5,985 nt of DNA. Origin: Ilumatobacter sp. Its GTDB lineage: Bacteria > Actinomycetota > Acidimicrobiia > Acidimicrobiales > Ilumatobacteraceae. The notes beneath the pieces were generated by a model, which saw only the letters and a list, made by a program, of their open reading frames with translations, was not told the DNA's origin and did no database searches. The stretch is from positions 1 to 5,985 of the forward strand of contig JAJCXU010000197.1 in assembly GCA_029263275.1 (NCBI GenBank), in the 5' to 3' direction. Positions 5,946 to 5,985 of this stretch are shown one piece after another (position 1 is the stretch's first letter; every line of letters starts with the position of its first letter). The translations under genes were made by a program, and so were the position numbers.

Positions 5946-5985
5946 GACGCAGTCTCGCGTGCGTTGGCCGAACTCGTCGCCGTGC

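Overview
This is a high-GC window (roughly two-thirds G+C) holding five complete protein-coding genes packed with little spacing, plus the possible first 20 codons of a sixth at the left edge. There are no RNA genes, insertion sequences or CRISPR arrays. GC-rich codon use, a TANNNT-type -10 that would give a leaderless mRNA, and the gene content (Rieske oxygenase, SCP-x-like thiolase with a DUF35 partner, sulfatase, triazine-hydrolase-like amidohydrolase) suggest a high-GC actinobacterium. A free-living catabolic lineage such as Acidimicrobiia/Ilumatobacter is a guess from content, not a proven assignment.

Layout, left to right. Positions 1-62 (minus) may be the N-terminus of a gene leaving the window. 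Positions 67-176 hold two 49-bp tandem units made of nested inverted repeats, directly upstream of that start. 203-1582 (minus) is an amidohydrolase of the TrzN/AtzA/SsnA type. 1583-1739 is a divergent control region with a GntR/FadR-like operator overlapping the -10 of the amidohydrolase. 1740-2717 (plus) is a Rieske non-heme iron oxygenase alpha subunit. It converges on a three-gene minus-strand run, probably one operon: sulfatase (5945-4368), DUF35 zinc-ribbon/OB-fold protein (4318-3872) and thiolase-superfamily protein (3875-2736). The last two overlap by 4 bp (ATGA).

How the genes may work together (inference): the set resembles a catabolic cluster for a sulfated and/or N-containing ring or sterol-like compound. 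The sulfatase would remove sulfate, the Rieske oxygenase hydroxylate or O/N-dealkylate, the amidohydrolase open or strip a C-N or C-X bond, and the thiolase/DUF35 pair cleave an acyl-CoA side chain. The most interesting point is that the thiolase-superfamily protein lacks both catalytic cysteines and has a YDAF motif in place of the thiolase NEAF. This fits an Ltp2-ChsH2(DUF35)-type retro-aldolase better than a true thiolase. The amidohydrolase keeps its metal ligands but lacks the usual HxxE glutamate, so its chemistry may also be non-standard.
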